From: Dermatophagoides farinae
Lineage: Eukaryota > Arthropoda > Arachnida > Sarcoptiformes > Pyroglyphidae
Assembly: GCF_024713945.1 (NCBI RefSeq)
Contig: NC_134678.1
Span: 4,278,001-4,342,000 of the forward strand
Reading direction: 5' to 3'
Length of the DNA: 64,000 nucleotides
Shown here: in pieces, positions 12,001-24,869 of the stretch
Layout of the letters: every line of letters starts with the position of its first letter
Numbering within the stretch: the stretch's first letter is position 1
Notes under the pieces: model-generated
Database searches by the model: none
Told to the model about the DNA's origin: nothing
The model's input: only the letters and a program-made list of their open reading frames with translations
Translations under genes and position numbers: made by a program

Positions 12001-15000
12001 GATATGATGTAGTTGTTGGTGATGGTGGCTTAGATTTGAATTGGCTATAGATGAGGAAGATTGCCATTGTTGCATAGTTGATGGTAATGGAGCATCATTA
12101 TTATTGTTGCCGTTGCAATCATTATCATCATTGCTTTTATTATGAAAACAATTTTTTTGTTCTTGTTTTATATTTGATTCCAGAGAGCCAACAGCATTAA
12201 CATCATCAATATCAGGATGGAATGATGTTGAGGATACTAGATTTCCATATGATCGATAAGTGGATTCATTTTGTCGTTTACCGTTAAAATGAACATTAGT
12301 TGAACCAGATTTTGGCAATGTTGTTTGTTGTCGTTGTTGATTATTTTGTTTTACAACAGATGATGGCAAAAGAATGGCTCGAATTTTCTGCTGAAACAAA
12401 CTTACTTTACTTGTTGTTGGAGAAGAAGATGAGGGGGCAGTAATAGTCGTTGTTGGTGATTGTTTACCATTCAGATGAAATGAATTTTCTTTAGACAAAT
12501 TTTTATTACTGTTCGATGTTGTCATTGAAGAAGATGAATTAATCATTTTATCCAAATTATTCAATGAGATTTGTCGTCGTAATTCCTGTTGTTTGTTGAG
12601 GTAATGTTGATTCATATTGTTCGATGATAATGTTGTTGGAGATTCAGAAAATTTTGAACCAAAACTATGACAATTAGCGGCCATTAAAGAACTTAAAGTA
12701 GAATTTGTTGGTAATGTACTTGAATTTCCCGGTTGAAGTGACTTTATCGAACGTTGATGATTGTTTGTAATTGTTGTTGTTGTTTGGATACCTTTTGATT
12801 TATTATGATTACGATGAGGTAATGTTGAAGACAAAAATGATTGATTATTGATCTCATTATCAAAATTGTTGGATTTATCACATCTTATCATTTGATGTTG
12901 CGGAGGTGTTTTTTGTACAGTCGAACCATTCGAATTGGACAGAAGCATTCGATGTTCTTCCACTGGAGATAATGGCCGTGTTGGTCGACAATCTTCTTGA
13001 TCTAAGCCTTTGTGTGATTCTAATTTTGTTCAGGATGGAAAAAAGAAAGAAACAAGAAAAACGTAGAGCGAGTGATTATTATTATTATTATTTGATGAAT
13101 CCAATTATTATGAATTTTTGATACTTTTCGGAAAAAAATACAAAATGAGACGTTCTTTCTCATACTATAACAGATCAAACCACTGTAAATATGTTTAGTA
13201 TGTCAGTGGACCGAACATCGGAAAACATTGGCCATCACCATAATCATCATCAAAGTTGATCAAATGTCAAGCTGTCAAGACAAAAGTTAGACGCGCAAAT
13301 CTTTCAACATACACACACAAACAAAGAGAAAAAATATTTCTACATAACCGATAACACGAAAGAAAAAAGAATGGAAATTTTTTTTCATATCGGATGAATC
13401 CGAACAATAGGATGGATTCGAACAAATAAGGAGACGTCGACAACAACAACGATCAACATCATGACGATCATGATATGTGATGTGATGAGTTTTTCATACT
13501 TGCATACAAGCATATCATCTTGGCATATCAATCCATCCGTCTATATTGTATACCCGTGTCGATGTTTTTCTCTCCTTCTCATCTATTCATTCATCAAGTA
13601 TTCATTTTTATTAAAGATTGTAGCATGAACCTAAAGTTAGAAAAAGAGAGAGAGAATATCCAAATGGATATGGTGGCTACTATTAAATAATTTCGGCCAT
13701 ATCTATCCATATTTTTTTTTTGTAACCAACTAACTGAAAGGACAAATACCGACCGATCACCGATAAAACATATACAAACGAGTTTAAACATTTACCGGTG
13801 TGTGTCGTGGTCGTCATAGACTTTATGGTTCATCATTATTCTAAAATGAAATTGAAAGACTTCTTCATGGAAAATAAGATTTGGTCCAGAAAAAAAAATT
13901 CAAAATAGGTTTAATGAATAAAATGATTACCATCATCAACAAAAATAACAAAACGATTATTTTTGGTAATATCCAACCATCATTTATTGTCAGTAATGAT
14001 GATGGTGATTCGATTCGTTCATTGTTTTTAAAACAACGGTAAATTCTATTGTCTTTGTGTTATTAAACATCAAGCAATTTAAAATGCAACAAAACTAAAT
14101 TAAAAAAAACCACAAATGATGAATCTGGAATTTGTGGAGAAAAACTAATGAATGCAAGAAATTAAAAAAAAAAAATTAAATTCATAGGCAAGTCCGAACA
14201 GCGACGATGAAATTATTCATCTTTTTTTTTGTCGGAGCAATTAAAGTTAATCAACTATTAGAATGAAAACTTTAATTTTCATTGATGATGAAAGTATGTC
14301 CGCCTATAAAATATTATTTTGAAGTAATTGTCTGACCAGATCAATTGTTTCTTGATGAATATATATATAAACAAAAACATAAAAAATGAAATGAGAAAAA
14401 ATATGAAAATACAATCATCATCATTATCATCATTAACAAGTTCAATGCACAATTACATAATTTGTCCGTGATTGTGATCCACATTTGTGCATAATAACTG
14501 GACTATTGTATCATTCCACCATTTGTATTTTAGAATCAAATTTGCTTTCCTACGATGATCATATTGATGATGATGATGATGATGATGGTAACAATTATTT
14601 TCATGAGATCAAATAGAAGATTTATTCCAGCTGTAAGCAAAATTTGTAAGATTATTACTATTGTTTTAATTACGAGTATGGATGCTGAACAAACAATGAA
14701 TGGATAAAAGAAATCGACCGCCATAGTGGACGTTTTTTAAGCCACGCCATGAATTGTTTTTCTTATCTTTTCTTTTTTTGTTGTTGTTTTTCAGAGAATC
14801 ATTAATCGTAAATGTGAATGATGGAAGATTAAACAATTGTATATTTGATTGAATATGAATGAAAAGAAAGTCATTCATAAATATTTTTACATTTGTACGA
14901 TGGACACGCCATTTATTAAATTACAAAGAAAACGAGATCATTCCATTTTTATTATTGGTCAACTAAATCTTCAAATGACAATGGTTTTAAAAAAATGATG

Positions 15001-16316
15001 AAGATTATTAAGAAGATCATCATGATAATATAATGATCTTATAATTATAAGAAACATTGTGTTTTTGTTTGTGGCTTGGCCACAAAAATGTTGTTGGACA
15101 ACGAACAGGGAAAAAATTAAAATCATGAATTTTTAATTTATTCATCTACTCTGGATTATTATTAATCTCATAAAAATCGCCTAATTAACTGTGTGAATTT
15201 TGTACCAGAATCATCATTGTCATCATAATCAATGAACTTGAGAAAGCAAAAATCCGGATCTCAACATGGACAGCAATCACATAGTGGGATGTTAATTTTA
15301 GTATAAGATGTTTAAATGATATATTTTTTTTGATATACTTAAATAATGATAGACAAACAATAAAAATAAACAGAAAAAAACAACATACCTGTCATTGTTG
15401 GCATTGTTTTTTGATGATTATTATGACTATGGTTATGATGATGGCTATTGTTGACAAAAGCAGATAATGTATTCTGTTGTAGATTTGTTTTTGGTTGACT
15501 CGAAATGGCCAGGTGACAGGATGACATTTGACCAGGATGCATGATTTTTGTTTTGATTATTTGTTCATTAATATTACAACTTGTTGATTCTGGTTGTAAA
15601 TGGTGTTTAGAATTTGCCAATGTCAACAACCAATACCACGACGACGATGAAGGTGTTTGATTGTTTGAATGAACTTTTTGGTCAAATATTCGTTCAAATT
15701 GATTTTCACAATGTTGTTGTTGTTGTTGTTCTTGTTGTTTTTGTCGGCTATCGTTGTTCGCATGAGCTGTTAATGATGAATGAATGTCGTTGGAGCGCGT
15801 GGGAAATTGCTTTTTCTTCTTCTTTTTTTTGTTCGTTGAATGTCGTAGGTCGTAGTCGTTGCTATGGCTAATTGAACTAATACTGCTGCTATTACTTCTG
15901 CTTCTGTTATTGACTTTATTATTCGTTACTTCAGGTGATCTTTCGTCGTCGTCGTCAGTATTATTATAATTGTGACAATTGTTGTGTAAAACAAAAAACT
16001 TCTGTTTGAACGGAATCAACTTTGCCTGATAATAATGACGATGGTGGCAGTGATTGTAATGATTTTTTCCTAGTTTATGTTTATTTGGAAAGGAAACGGC
16101 AATTTGATTATTGACCAAAGTCTATATGATGAATGAATTTAAAAAACAATATAAAAAGATGTGAAAATTAAAGAAACAAAATAAATTACAATAATAATGA
16201 TCACAAAAAAAATTTTCATATCGAAATGATAATTAAATTTATCGATTTAAAATTAATTTTACCATCTCGCTCATCATTTGATGCTTGCGAAGACGTTTTT
16301 CGAATGATAAAAACAT
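9048..16316 (-). CDS. Large low-complexity protein with C-terminal coiled coil and SAM domain
   Basis: Six exons: 16316-16263, 16121-15389, 13019-10171, 10070-9871, 9774-9384, 9308-9048. They sum to 4,488 bases (1,495 residues) with every phase compatible. The protein opens MFLSFEKRLRKHQMMSEM. Residues to about 1,210 are Ser, Asn, His and Gln rich and probably disordered. Residues about 1,213-1,280 are Arg-rich (RRNSGRSSVASRNTRDHLYR). About 1,283-1,335 look like a coiled coil (RLESQVLTLAKSVSQL, IQSLRHDMEILRSQM). About 1,398-1,460 form a SAM domain (LKQFLKKLGYEKYLKNFESE, ELMLLDEDRLQKLGIPMGPR). A polyglutamine run and NFNIYAVV end the protein. SAM domains mediate protein or RNA binding and polymerisation. 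I do not recognise an orthologue. The 2.4 kb intron (13020-15388) contains no coding signal. The 5' exons depend on splice signals and phase alone. Confidence 0.65.
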
Positions 16317-19300
16317 TTTTAAAATCTATCAACAAACAAATTCTAAGGTCTGAATTCAATCCATTTCGACAATCAACTGATATAAACTAAAATTTTGTTT
16401 TGAAAAAAAAGAGACAAAATGAAATCGAAAACAGACATGGTCAACATCATGATTGGTTTGTAATTCTACTGATGATGATGAACAAAGATCAGCTCAAAAA
16501 AAATTAAACGTAGTGATGACCCAGGTCAAATCAATAATGTAGACAGGAAAAAAATATATTATCAACAGCTATTCTAAGTGCTTATCTGTATATTACATAT
16601 ATGAAAATATATGAAATCATAATATGAAAATGAATGACCTTGCTACGGCTTTGTTACATTCTCAAAGGTCCGATCTGGTTTGCACGAGATAAACAACCAA
16701 TTGTCGACGATTCAATAATCGTTTTTTAGCAATTTTTCGAGGGTTTGTTGATCGACCACGAATCGAATTTGAACATATGAATTAATAGATGTATAATACA
16801 GTATCGATGATGAACATAACAAAAAAGTCTAAAACAACAACAACAACAACAAAACAACCTTTTTCTCATCATTATTATCATTTTGCATCGTACATTATTT
16901 CAATTTTTTTTACAGTCACGAATTTCGAATATTGATGAACGAAAAATTAAGACGACTCATCAGGTAAGGCACATACGGTAAGACTAATGATCATCACCAA
17001 TCATTGATGGTCGTTATCAATCTGTTTTAATGAAATTAAACAACGTCTATAACAGGATCAAAACTCAATCGGCTAGTTTGATCACTTACAAAAAAATGAA
17101 CAATGCCGCTCTCTTGTAGACAACGCAATCGATTCTAAATTGTTTGCAAGATTGACTAACCAAATATATATTTTTTCACTGGTTGGCGATAATCATCATT
17201 ATTTTTTCAACCAAATATTTATGGCTAAAAAAAATGAAATAAACAACAACAAAGAGGCTATTATTTGCGAAGGTGTAGAGAAAAACCAGAATTTCAGGAA
17301 ACAATATTTTATAAATTTCGAAAAAGCAGATAAATTAGTGTCGGTGATTTTATTTCAGCCAAATCGCTAACCATCTTCTTTAATAGAAAATGATTGATCA
17401 AAAAGAAAAACAAGCATGTAGCTAACTATTACACATAAGAAAGAAATAGAAAATAATTTAATTAACCTGTTGCTGTTGTTGTTTGCATCTAGTTATATAA
17501 TATCCAGATTTTATGTGAGAAATGTTTTTGAAAAATTATTTCATATATTCAACTATCTTATTCTACAAGTGATTTCGATGGATTATGGATGTAAATGAGA
17601 TCAAAAAAAAAAATTTTACAATTTAATTGCAATCAAATCACAAGCAATAATTCACACACACACATTGAGATTGTATATGAAGGTAAAAATGTAAGAATAG
17701 ACATGGAATTCAAATTCCATTCCGTAAATACACTTGGTTGATTATCATCAAGAACCATTTGCATAGCATTCATGTGACTTTCGTTAATTATACACACATA
17801 CTAAAAACACTTTAGCAATTAAACACAAAGTTCAATGAGGATTTCTTATCCATTCATTGTTCTATTACCTGTTGATCATCATCAAGACATATGGTATTCG
17901 TCTACAGCGAAATTGATCATCGTCATCATCATATGTAAAAACAAGGCAACCATGACCGATGTTGATGATGATGATGATGATGTGATTCTCAACATATTAC
18001 CAAGTATTATGATGGTCATCGCGCGCTTCGATGAATCTTTAAACAACAGGAAAAAGGGTCTTGTGATTGTGTGTGAGCTGAATATTCTTCTCATCATCAT
18101 CTCTCTCACACACCACAAGTTGTTTATCATCATCACCATCATCATCATAATTATCCATAATCAAATATAAGTATGTATATATGCAAGTGATCCAAACGGT
18201 GGAAAAAAATGGTAATAATGGGAACTTATTTTATGTTGATAATGACCAATAGAAAAAACATAAACAAAATAATAAAAAAAAAATTACAACATTTCAGATG
18301 ATAAGAGAAATTTTTTCCAAATCGTGATATCAATTATATTTTTTTTTGTAAAAAAAAAATTTGAAATTTAAAAAATTTAAAAATTCAACAAAAAAAGCCA
18401 TATTATATCATGATGATGACTATCATTAAAATTATTGTTCCAATAAAATATGTATTTCAACATATTTGGTGTGAACAATATGTTGAAATGGTAATAATAA
18501 CGTAGGTTTCATTCAATATTCATTATATTGCGAATTGGAAAAAAATGCGGATATTTAAAAAAAAACAAATAAAACCAAAAAAAAAAAAAAACAACGATGA
18601 CACAAAGAAACAATAATGATAAATATGAATGAATCGATCAAAATGATAATAATCAAAATGAATAGGATAAAATTATCCAAAAAACCAGTATAGATTTTAT
18701 CGGTAAAGATAACCGCGCCTTCCATTTTTTTCCTTCATTCATTCATTCGGTTATTGTATGTAATAAATGAAATTTCCGTTCTAAATTTTTTATCATTTAT
18801 CCTAAATCTATATATACCGTAAAGATTGGCACCTAAGTAAAACAAAAAAAAAAACAAAAACAAAATACCAAAGTTATTCAAATTTAATTCTGTTTCATTA
18901 TCATCGGGTTCAATGTACATTATTATCATTATTACTTGGTTGTATATGTATTGGTGAATGATAAAAAAACAAATGAGATGATCTGTTCCAGTTTTTGTTT
19001 CTCTCTCTCTCTCTCAAATGGACAACCTAAGTTAGCCTATTATCATCATCATCATCATCATCATAGTGATTCATAAATTGTCTATATATTTGGCCCAAAA
19101 ACAGATATTTGGTTTAATTATTTTTTTCTTTGTTTTTATCATTATTATTCTTTTGTTTTTTTTTCATGTACACTACAAATGACCGAATGTGTTATACAAT
19201 ATATTGTCGATGCTGCTGCTACATTATCAAAAAAAACTAGCAACAAACAATGGCCAATATCTTGATGTCAATCAATCAATCAAAATGACAAGAAAATAGT

Positions 19301-22300
19301 CAATGAATTGAGTAAAATTTGTTTCAATGTTTTAAAAAAAAATCTGAAATGATGATGATGATGATGAAATTAGCTGAACAAACTATAAAAAAAATATGAC
19401 AACCGTATCGATTTAAATGTTATTTTTTTATGAAAAAAATCTCATCATGATCGTGGCTGTAAAATTATTTTGTTTTTTAAAAATAGACGATACGATTTGT
19501 TTAGATGGCCACCTGATCATCATTTATGAAACTTATGATGAAGAGGCCGTTTGAAAGAATTTTCAAAGTTAAATCACTATATTTAGTGAAATATTAGAAA
19601 TGAACAAACTAATTTAGAATGAATGAAAATTCTACTCACAACAAACTATCATCTAAAAGACCACCGCCGGTGAAAACACATTTTTGAATTTTTCTTCTTT
19701 TCTTTTGCTAAGAAAATTATTTTGTAATAATTTAAGATATAAAATGCTGTCTTTTTCTCGCTGTGGCTAAATTTTGATAAATCTATCCATAATGTATACC
19801 GGATCCATACAAGTTTGTTGTTTTGTCCATGTACGAGATAATCGAATAGTCACGAGGAAATAAATTCCTTAGCGAATCATGGCAAATACATAAGAATGGC
19901 ACGTGATCATCATTATTTCATTGTGAATGTGGTCAAATATTTACCAAATGGGATGGTTATAAAAAAAAATTACAAAAAATGGAAATAAAAGTTGTTGTCG
20001 ATAGGAAAAAAAAACATTTTTTTTTCACTCTTTATTATTGCTTCAATCAAGAAAGTTAAGAAAAAAATTCACACATTTCGACTAAAATAGGCATTTTCTG
20101 GTGTTTTTTGTTTTGGTGTCAGATAAACATCATTAAGAGCGAATAAATTGGTTTTTTCAGGCCGGAAAGATGTATGCTACAATAGATATTGGACGACAAA
20201 ATCGTTAGACACACCTAGAAAGAAAAAAAAATTTCATTCATATACACATTTTCGTCAAAAAAAAACCTGGCTATTTACAAGTTCTGTGTATGTCTAGATA
20301 AAAAAAATTAAGCGAAAGGACAAATTTTCAAATGTGTTATATAATCACATCTAAATACAATGAAAACAAATAAATCTTTGATTTACATAAAATCAATGAT
20401 TCTATGACAGCTAAATTAATTTAACCACCAAGATTTTTCCAATCAAATTCAAACAATGGCCGAAATTTTTGGACTTTATAGTATTTTTTTTGCCTAAGCC
20501 TCAGGGCAATGAAAAATGTCTGTCGATAATTAGTCTTTTTTTTAATGGTTCATGTTCTTTCAGTAATTCCAAGTAGAGCACGATAGATACGAAACATTAT
20601 GTGGAAAAGCAATGCAATAATAGGATAAACAACAAAAACATACAAGATTGGTTTAAATTGGGCGAAAATGCCAGAAAAAATTCGGGCAAATAAAATAAAA
20701 AGATTGATCGTTATGATGAATAAACTGAACTGCCACCATCAGAAATGGATTGTATCCTATTAACTCGTAAGACCCAAACCAAATCAGAAAACTCAAATAG
20801 AAAAAAAAATATTCTACTCGACAGCATTTCAATAATTTACAAACAAGATTCTCTTTACTATATATATGATTAAATTCCAGACATTTAATTGGTGTCATAG
20901 TGTGAATGTCAGCCACTTTTCATCGTTGGGTGGTGGTGAGATATGATTGTTTTACTAGATGTTGATGCGATGTGATGCATCACAATCAGTCTGCTAAAAA
21001 AAACAACTATTTTCAATAAACGAAGCAAGTATTGGACTGAAGTAGAACATGAAAAAAACAGTGAAAAAGATAATTGATCGGCAAAAGAAAAAAAATACCA
21101 AAAAGGAGTGTATCTCCAAAGGGATGGCAAACAAATTATCATTCTAAAAAAAATGAAATGAAATGATCCATACTCATTAGATACTAAGACTATAAACCCA
21201 ACTATATTGTTAAGAGAAAAATAATCGACAAACATAAATCACTACTGACAAATAGGATAAAAATGAGAAATAAAATCGGAATTGGAATAAATATGAAATT
21301 TTTTTTTAATGAGAGCAAAATAAGATTCGAATAAATGAATAAAATGATTTCATCACACACACATAAACACTTATCAATCAACCACATAGGCAGGTGAAAT
21401 ATTGCCCATTGAAGAATTAATAAATCACCACTTTGAAAACTAGTATTGCATCATCATCAACTCTCTCTCTTTACCTATTCATCTGTTTACAATCTTTAAA
21501 ACCGGATATTTATGATAATTATGATCAACAACTTGTCGACAGATTTGTTCATCATCAATAAAAAAAAACCGCGGATAACGAATAGCCCTAAAAATGATAT
21601 TGATTGCACAGCTTGATTGAATGTACAACTAAAAAATGACAATAAATTTTTTTTTTCATGTTGACTTCAGATCGTAATTATTATGGATAACCCTATATGA
21701 TGAATGTAATGAATGAATGGCTGTCTTAGGGTTGATTCAAAACTAATCGAATGCATACATAATAATAGAATTCTAACAAAAGAATATGAATGACGGGCCA
21801 TAAACACAAAAAAAGGTTAACATTGTTGTCATTTTGATATGCAAAATATTTAGTCGGTCGATTATTTTTTGTCTACTGCTATACAACTATCATCATCATC
21901 ATCATCATCATTGTTTTCATATAGTCATCGGTAATAATTTAAAAACGGAATGACAAGATTTCATGATGAATGAATGGCAACAACAAAAAAAGATTCATTT
22001 TATTTTAAATTTATTCACATGATGGCCATGGTCATGATCATGTCAACAGATAATGATGAAAAAAAACAGATGAAAATCTAATGACTTGATGATGATGATG
22101 ATGATGATAATAGTTATGGTTGATAATAATGATAATCAAGATGAAACAAACTACTTACACACGATATTATGTGTAAACGAATTTTTTTCCCTAATATCAA
22201 CTACCTGTTGTGAGCGTGAATAACCAAAATGAACAAAATGTTCAGAAATTGAAACTAAAATTAATTGATTAATTGTCATTCACTATACATAACATTGTGA

Positions 22301-23173
22301 AACAGCCAAAAAAGTTCCTACTACTAAATTGAAATTTTTGAATTACATCTGTCCTTTTTTCTCATCATCATCTATGTCACAACGGAAATCATTTTAAGAC
22401 AGATGTTTAGTAAAATCTGGCCTCACAAACGCATAATTTCTAATAGTTTATTCAAGAGCTTTATTACCCTCGTCCGTTAGTTAATTCGACGATGCCAATA
22501 ACCGAACGATCGAATTGAATTAACGAATTAATTATCCACATGCAATAATCTGATATTTTAGTCCATTCGATAATAACACCATTATTGAATTTCAAGATGA
22601 TAATAAAAAAAAATTGAAAGAATGTTCAGCAATAGAATCATCAATCAAAATTTTGCCACAATAGAAAAAATAAGAATAATAAACCTGGAAGTATCAGGAC
22701 ATTCATCTGTGTTGGGTTCGGCCATTTACAAGAGTATAATTATTATCGATAGAAAGGAGTATTACAGAAGCAAATGGTCAAGATAAAATGGAAAAAGGCC
22801 TTGAAAAGAAATAGCTCGAGCGCCAATTTGTTCACCTATTAAACAATGTTCGAATTTTTTTTTGTAAGGAAAAAAAAATTCCAATTCCCACATATTTATA
22901 GATAATAACAAATTTTTCTATATGAAATAAACTGCCAAAAATCAAGCTAATTATTCCAGATAGACTTTCCTTTGATCACAAGGAGAAAATGTGTATTTGA
23001 GTGAGCCTCAATAAAAAAATTCTCGCCTAGAGCTGATGATAATTGAATTAATGATTTGGCGCCAATTTACCCACAACACGAAAATCATCAAATCGATTCA
23101 TTCAATTAAAACACAGACAACTGTGACAACACAATCATCATAAAATTCCTTAGGAATTTCTGCAAAAAATCAT
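16317..23173. other. Long intergenic region without a convincing gene
   Basis: About 6.9 kb of AT-rich sequence with GAT/CAT microsatellites (for example near 17965, 19048, 19355, 21890 and 22090), A and T runs and a CT tract near 19010. It includes the divergent upstream region of the SAM-domain gene. A 48-base exon-like segment lies at 16916-16963 and a 13-pair inverted repeat at 18454-18489. Adjacent short minus-strand frames at 20653-21387 are hydrophobic but unlike any family I know. Confidence 0.5.
16916..16963 (+). other. Exon-like segment with strong splice signals, no gene assigned
   Basis: The segment is preceded by a polypyrimidine tract and acceptor (CAATTTTTTTTACAG) and followed by the good donor GTAAGG. 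One frame reads through as HEFRILMNEKLRRLIR and includes an internal ATG; another frame is also open. No partner exons were found nearby, so it may be an untranslated or alternative first exon, or chance. Confidence 0.2.
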
Positions 23174-23208
23174 TATATACGGCGAATCAATCGAGCGCAA
23201 CGTTCAGT
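23174..23208 (+). promoter_or_regulatory. Core promoter: TATA box plus arthropod initiator
   Basis: TATATA at 23174-23179 is followed by the arthropod initiator TCAGT at 23204-23208, a spacing of about 30 bases, as expected for TATA to transcription start. A short signal-peptide-like reading frame begins 70 bases further downstream. This is the clearest core promoter I saw in the window. Confidence 0.45.
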
Positions 23209-23277
23209 AAATTTGAGACTTTTTAAAATGAAGAATTTTCACAACAAAAAAGTCATTTGAATAGTAAAGAAGAAAAG

Positions 23278-23341
23278 ATGGCTTACTTCAAATTGATCAT
23301 CATCAAAATGTACGAGTGGATCGTCTTGATGATGATTGCAG
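23278..23341 (+). CDS. Candidate first coding exon of a secreted peptide
   Basis: ATG at 23278 opens MAYFKLIIIKMYEWIVLMMI, a plausible signal peptide, ending at a good donor context (GCAG|GTATTT). It lies 70 bases downstream of the TATA/initiator pair, giving a sensible 5' UTR. The architecture resembles arthropod cuticle or secreted-peptide genes, in which a short first exon carries the start of the signal peptide. One phase-compatible acceptor ends at 23640 (GTCAAATATAG) and would add only about 13 residues (GESEEVNWQSFIFL) before a stop, so the gene is either very small or its next exon is elsewhere. Confidence 0.25.
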
Positions 23342-24413
23342 GTATTTTTTCATTCATTCATTCGCCCATGGTGGTCGATGTTTTTCTACTTTCGATATAT
23401 GTCCATAACCAACAATCATCAGATTTGTCCGCCTGACCAAACTGAAGAATGAATTAAAGAACGAATGAAATGTGATCACACACGAAGATGAAGCAGAGAA
23501 CAAGAGAATAAAAAGAAAAAAAATGTATTCAATGATCATTTAGACATCGATGATTATTGTCGAATAATATAGAGACACGCCACAAACACCGAGTCATATA
23601 CAATATGCTTTTTAACTTTTAAACTTGTTTGTCAAATATAGGTGAGTCTGAGGAAGTGAATTGGCAATCATTCATCTTCTTATGAACAACAATACTTTGA
23701 GTTTTTAAAGATTATGACCGGATGATTGCTGATGGAAAGGTAATTCGATTTTGTTACACTTTCCATGAATCACAGAAAAACACGCACAAATCAAGTGTTA
23801 CGAATTCAAACAAACGATAGCTAAGATCAAAAATGATCGACCACCAAGCTCGATGATGGTTATTGTTTGAATGAGAGTATGGCAAACTACTCTCTCTTAG
23901 ATGTCCAACGCGATCATCTCATGATGAGCGCGCGTGAATGAGAATAAGAGCATAATGTCTTGTCCGTATGTAGTGTTTTTGGTCGTGGTTTCATCTTCAA
24001 ATGAAGATCAAAAAAATGATTGCTGCTATTGTATGTGTTTGACAAACGATGCCATGGTTGAGACGAAAATCCATCAATACAATTTTTTCGAAATGAGAGA
24101 AGCAAAGATAATTATATACCAAACAAGGAATATCGAAATCGAGTGATGGGCAATTCTAAAATATCCATACTTGGTTGTAGCCGATTCACATCAGAAAAAT
24201 ATTTATAATCAATTATACAGACATTTTTGATTGAATAGAATTTTATTCAGATTAAAACCGCGGTGATAAATAATGAAGGAATGTCTGTGAACAACGTATG
24301 AAACATAAATTCGAAATATACTGGCAATGTATAAACCAATACTAAATAGTATCACATGTCGATTCGCAGGTGAGCAAGTTTATTGTTTTCCAAAATCTGT
24401 TCCTAAATGCAAA

Positions 24414-24791
24414 ATGTCTACACATACATTATATCGACGATATTTAGAGATCATTCAACATTGGCCATTGGATCCAAATAAGTTATCTCGTGATCTTGGT
24501 GTTCATATTCGTGCTCGAATCGGTAAACATTTTCCTAAAGGTGAACTTAGTCCGATTGATTCAACATCGATTCCAACGTTACGTGATGAACTTAATGCAT
24601 TGGAACGTTTGACGAAAAATGTTAACCGTGATTCACATCGATATAAAGAATGCTCAACAGTTTCTGGCATGACAGCCGAACAATTAGCTCGTGTAACATC
24701 TACTGAAACAATCCAATCTATGAATGAATTCTATGATTCTGGAATAGTTAATACATTGAAATATCGATTCTTTTCCATGTTCAAGAAATAA
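24414..24791 (+). CDS. UQCC2: UQCC2 (mitochondrial complex III assembly factor / MNF1)
   Basis: From ATG 24414 the product is MSTHTLYRRYLEIIQHWPLD..., 125 residues, close to human UQCC2 (about 126). It shares the family pattern of an LYRRYLE start, a W-P-x-D motif, the DLGVHIRARIGKHFPKGE segment and a central Y-K region. UQCC2 works with UQCC1 in the matrix to promote cytochrome b synthesis and complex III assembly. An in-frame ATG at 24327 would add 29 residues (MYKPILNSITCRFAG...) that could form a presequence. I chose 24414 because homology begins there. A GTGAGC at 24370 looks like a donor but has no usable acceptor before the conserved region. ARV1 follows on the same strand after only 78 bases. 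Confidence 0.85.
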   Translation: MSTHTLYRRYLEIIQHWPLDPNKLSRDLGVHIRARIGKHFPKGELSPIDSTSIPTLRDELNALERLTKNVNRDSHRYKECSTVSGMTAEQLARVTSTETIQSMNEFYDSGIVNTLKYRFFSMFKK

Positions 24792-24869
24792 ATGTGCAGA
24801 TTAATATCCTTATTATTTTAGCTTATTACATTAGTTTAATAATAGAATCTAGTTTATTTTTGTTTCATC

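Noticed and set aside
17835-18170. 111-residue plus-strand frame and an overlapping minus-strand frame
   Set aside because: Both derive from GAT/CAT repeats and are Asp-, Ile- or Met-rich low-complexity sequence without splice or family support.
20653-21387. Three adjacent hydrophobic minus-strand frames that might be a membrane protein
   Set aside because: They are in different frames, rich in Phe/Ile/Tyr as expected of AT-rich DNA, and show no conserved motif or convincing splice sites linking them.
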